Shown piece by piece: positions 5,369-5,521 of a stretch of 5,521 nucleotides of DNA. The DNA comes from Herpetosiphonaceae bacterium. Lineage in GTDB: Bacteria > Chloroflexota > Chloroflexia > Chloroflexales > Kallotenuaceae. The stretch lies in NCBI GenBank assembly GCA_030147335.1, contig JASKZZ010000312.1:1-5521 (forward strand), given 5' to 3'. Made by a program: the position numbers and the translations under genes. Numbering within the stretch: the first letter of the stretch is position 1; every line of letters begins with the position of its first letter. The notes beneath the pieces are model-generated. The model was not told the DNA's origin, did no database searches, and worked only from the letters and a program-made list of their open reading frames with translations.

Positions 5369-5521
5369 AAAGCGACCGTCTAGGGGTTCATGGCAGACAA
5401 AGGTTGATCGGTGAGGGAACGGGAGACGAGCTAACAAGGGGCGAGCAGGTGTCAAAAGTATTGTGAATGTTGCACCTGCTCGTCTGGCTACAAGGCTAAT
5501 TTTCGGATGTTAACAACGAGA
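5369..5521. other. Non-coding tail of the window
   Basis: No credible gene is seen after the CPBP stop codon. The overlapping frames are short, lack Shine-Dalgarno sequences and resemble no protein. Apart from the inverted repeat at 5442-5482, nothing stands out. Confidence 0.5.
5442..5482 (+). repeat. Inverted repeat downstream of the CPBP gene, possible weak terminator
   Basis: CGAGCAGGTG (5442-5451) and CACCTGCTCG (5473-5482) are a perfect 10-bp inverted repeat with a 21-nt loop, about 74 bp after the CPBP stop codon. The stem is GC-rich, but no U-tract follows directly (a short TTTT comes about 17 nt later), so it is at most an atypical terminator. An operator for a gene beyond the right edge is the other option. 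Confidence 0.45.

Noticed and set aside
1..5521. Search for a defence system, CRISPR array, mobile element or biosynthetic cluster.
   Set aside because: No direct repeat arrays, transposase or integrase motifs, nuclease or helicase genes, or clustered biosynthetic genes beyond the single P450 were seen.

Overview
The window is a mid-GC bacterial chromosomal segment with ordinary gene density. No rRNA, tRNA, CRISPR array, transposase or phage gene is visible. Nothing in it fixes the taxonomy. The gene mix (a stand-alone P450, a bacterial App1-type phosphatase, and an ArsR-like regulator next to a CPBP membrane protease) and the base composition would fit a Chloroflexota genome such as Herpetosiphon, but this is a guess from general familiarity.

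Left part (1-2307, all minus strand): a cytochrome P450 with all diagnostic motifs is followed after 76 bp by an App1/DUF2183 phosphatidate-phosphatase-like gene that runs off the left edge. The two could be co-transcribed, since no terminator is seen between them. The App1 gene is easily missed because it is incomplete at the edge and long antisense frames overlie it.

Middle part (2431-3386, minus strand): a DUF1330 protein and a SRPBCC (START/polyketide-cyclase-like) protein, 139 bp apart, end at a strong intrinsic terminator that insulates them from the P450 downstream. For both genes the longest frame overshoots the likely start, and Shine-Dalgarno sequences place the true starts internally.

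A 488-bp intergenic region (3387-3874) separates these from a divergent plus-strand pair. It holds an unassigned, probably non-functional open frame and, at its right end, a perfect 10-bp inverted repeat bracketing a TATAAT box.

Right part (3875-5368, plus strand): an ArsR-like winged-helix regulator is followed after 57 bp by a CPBP-family (CAAX protease/bacteriocin-processing) intramembrane protease, probably as one operon controlled from the inverted-repeat operator. The tail (5369-5521) is non-coding and contains a perfect 10-bp inverted repeat with a long loop.

I see no clear evidence of a new multi-gene system. The most testable item is the regulator/protease pair with its embedded operator.
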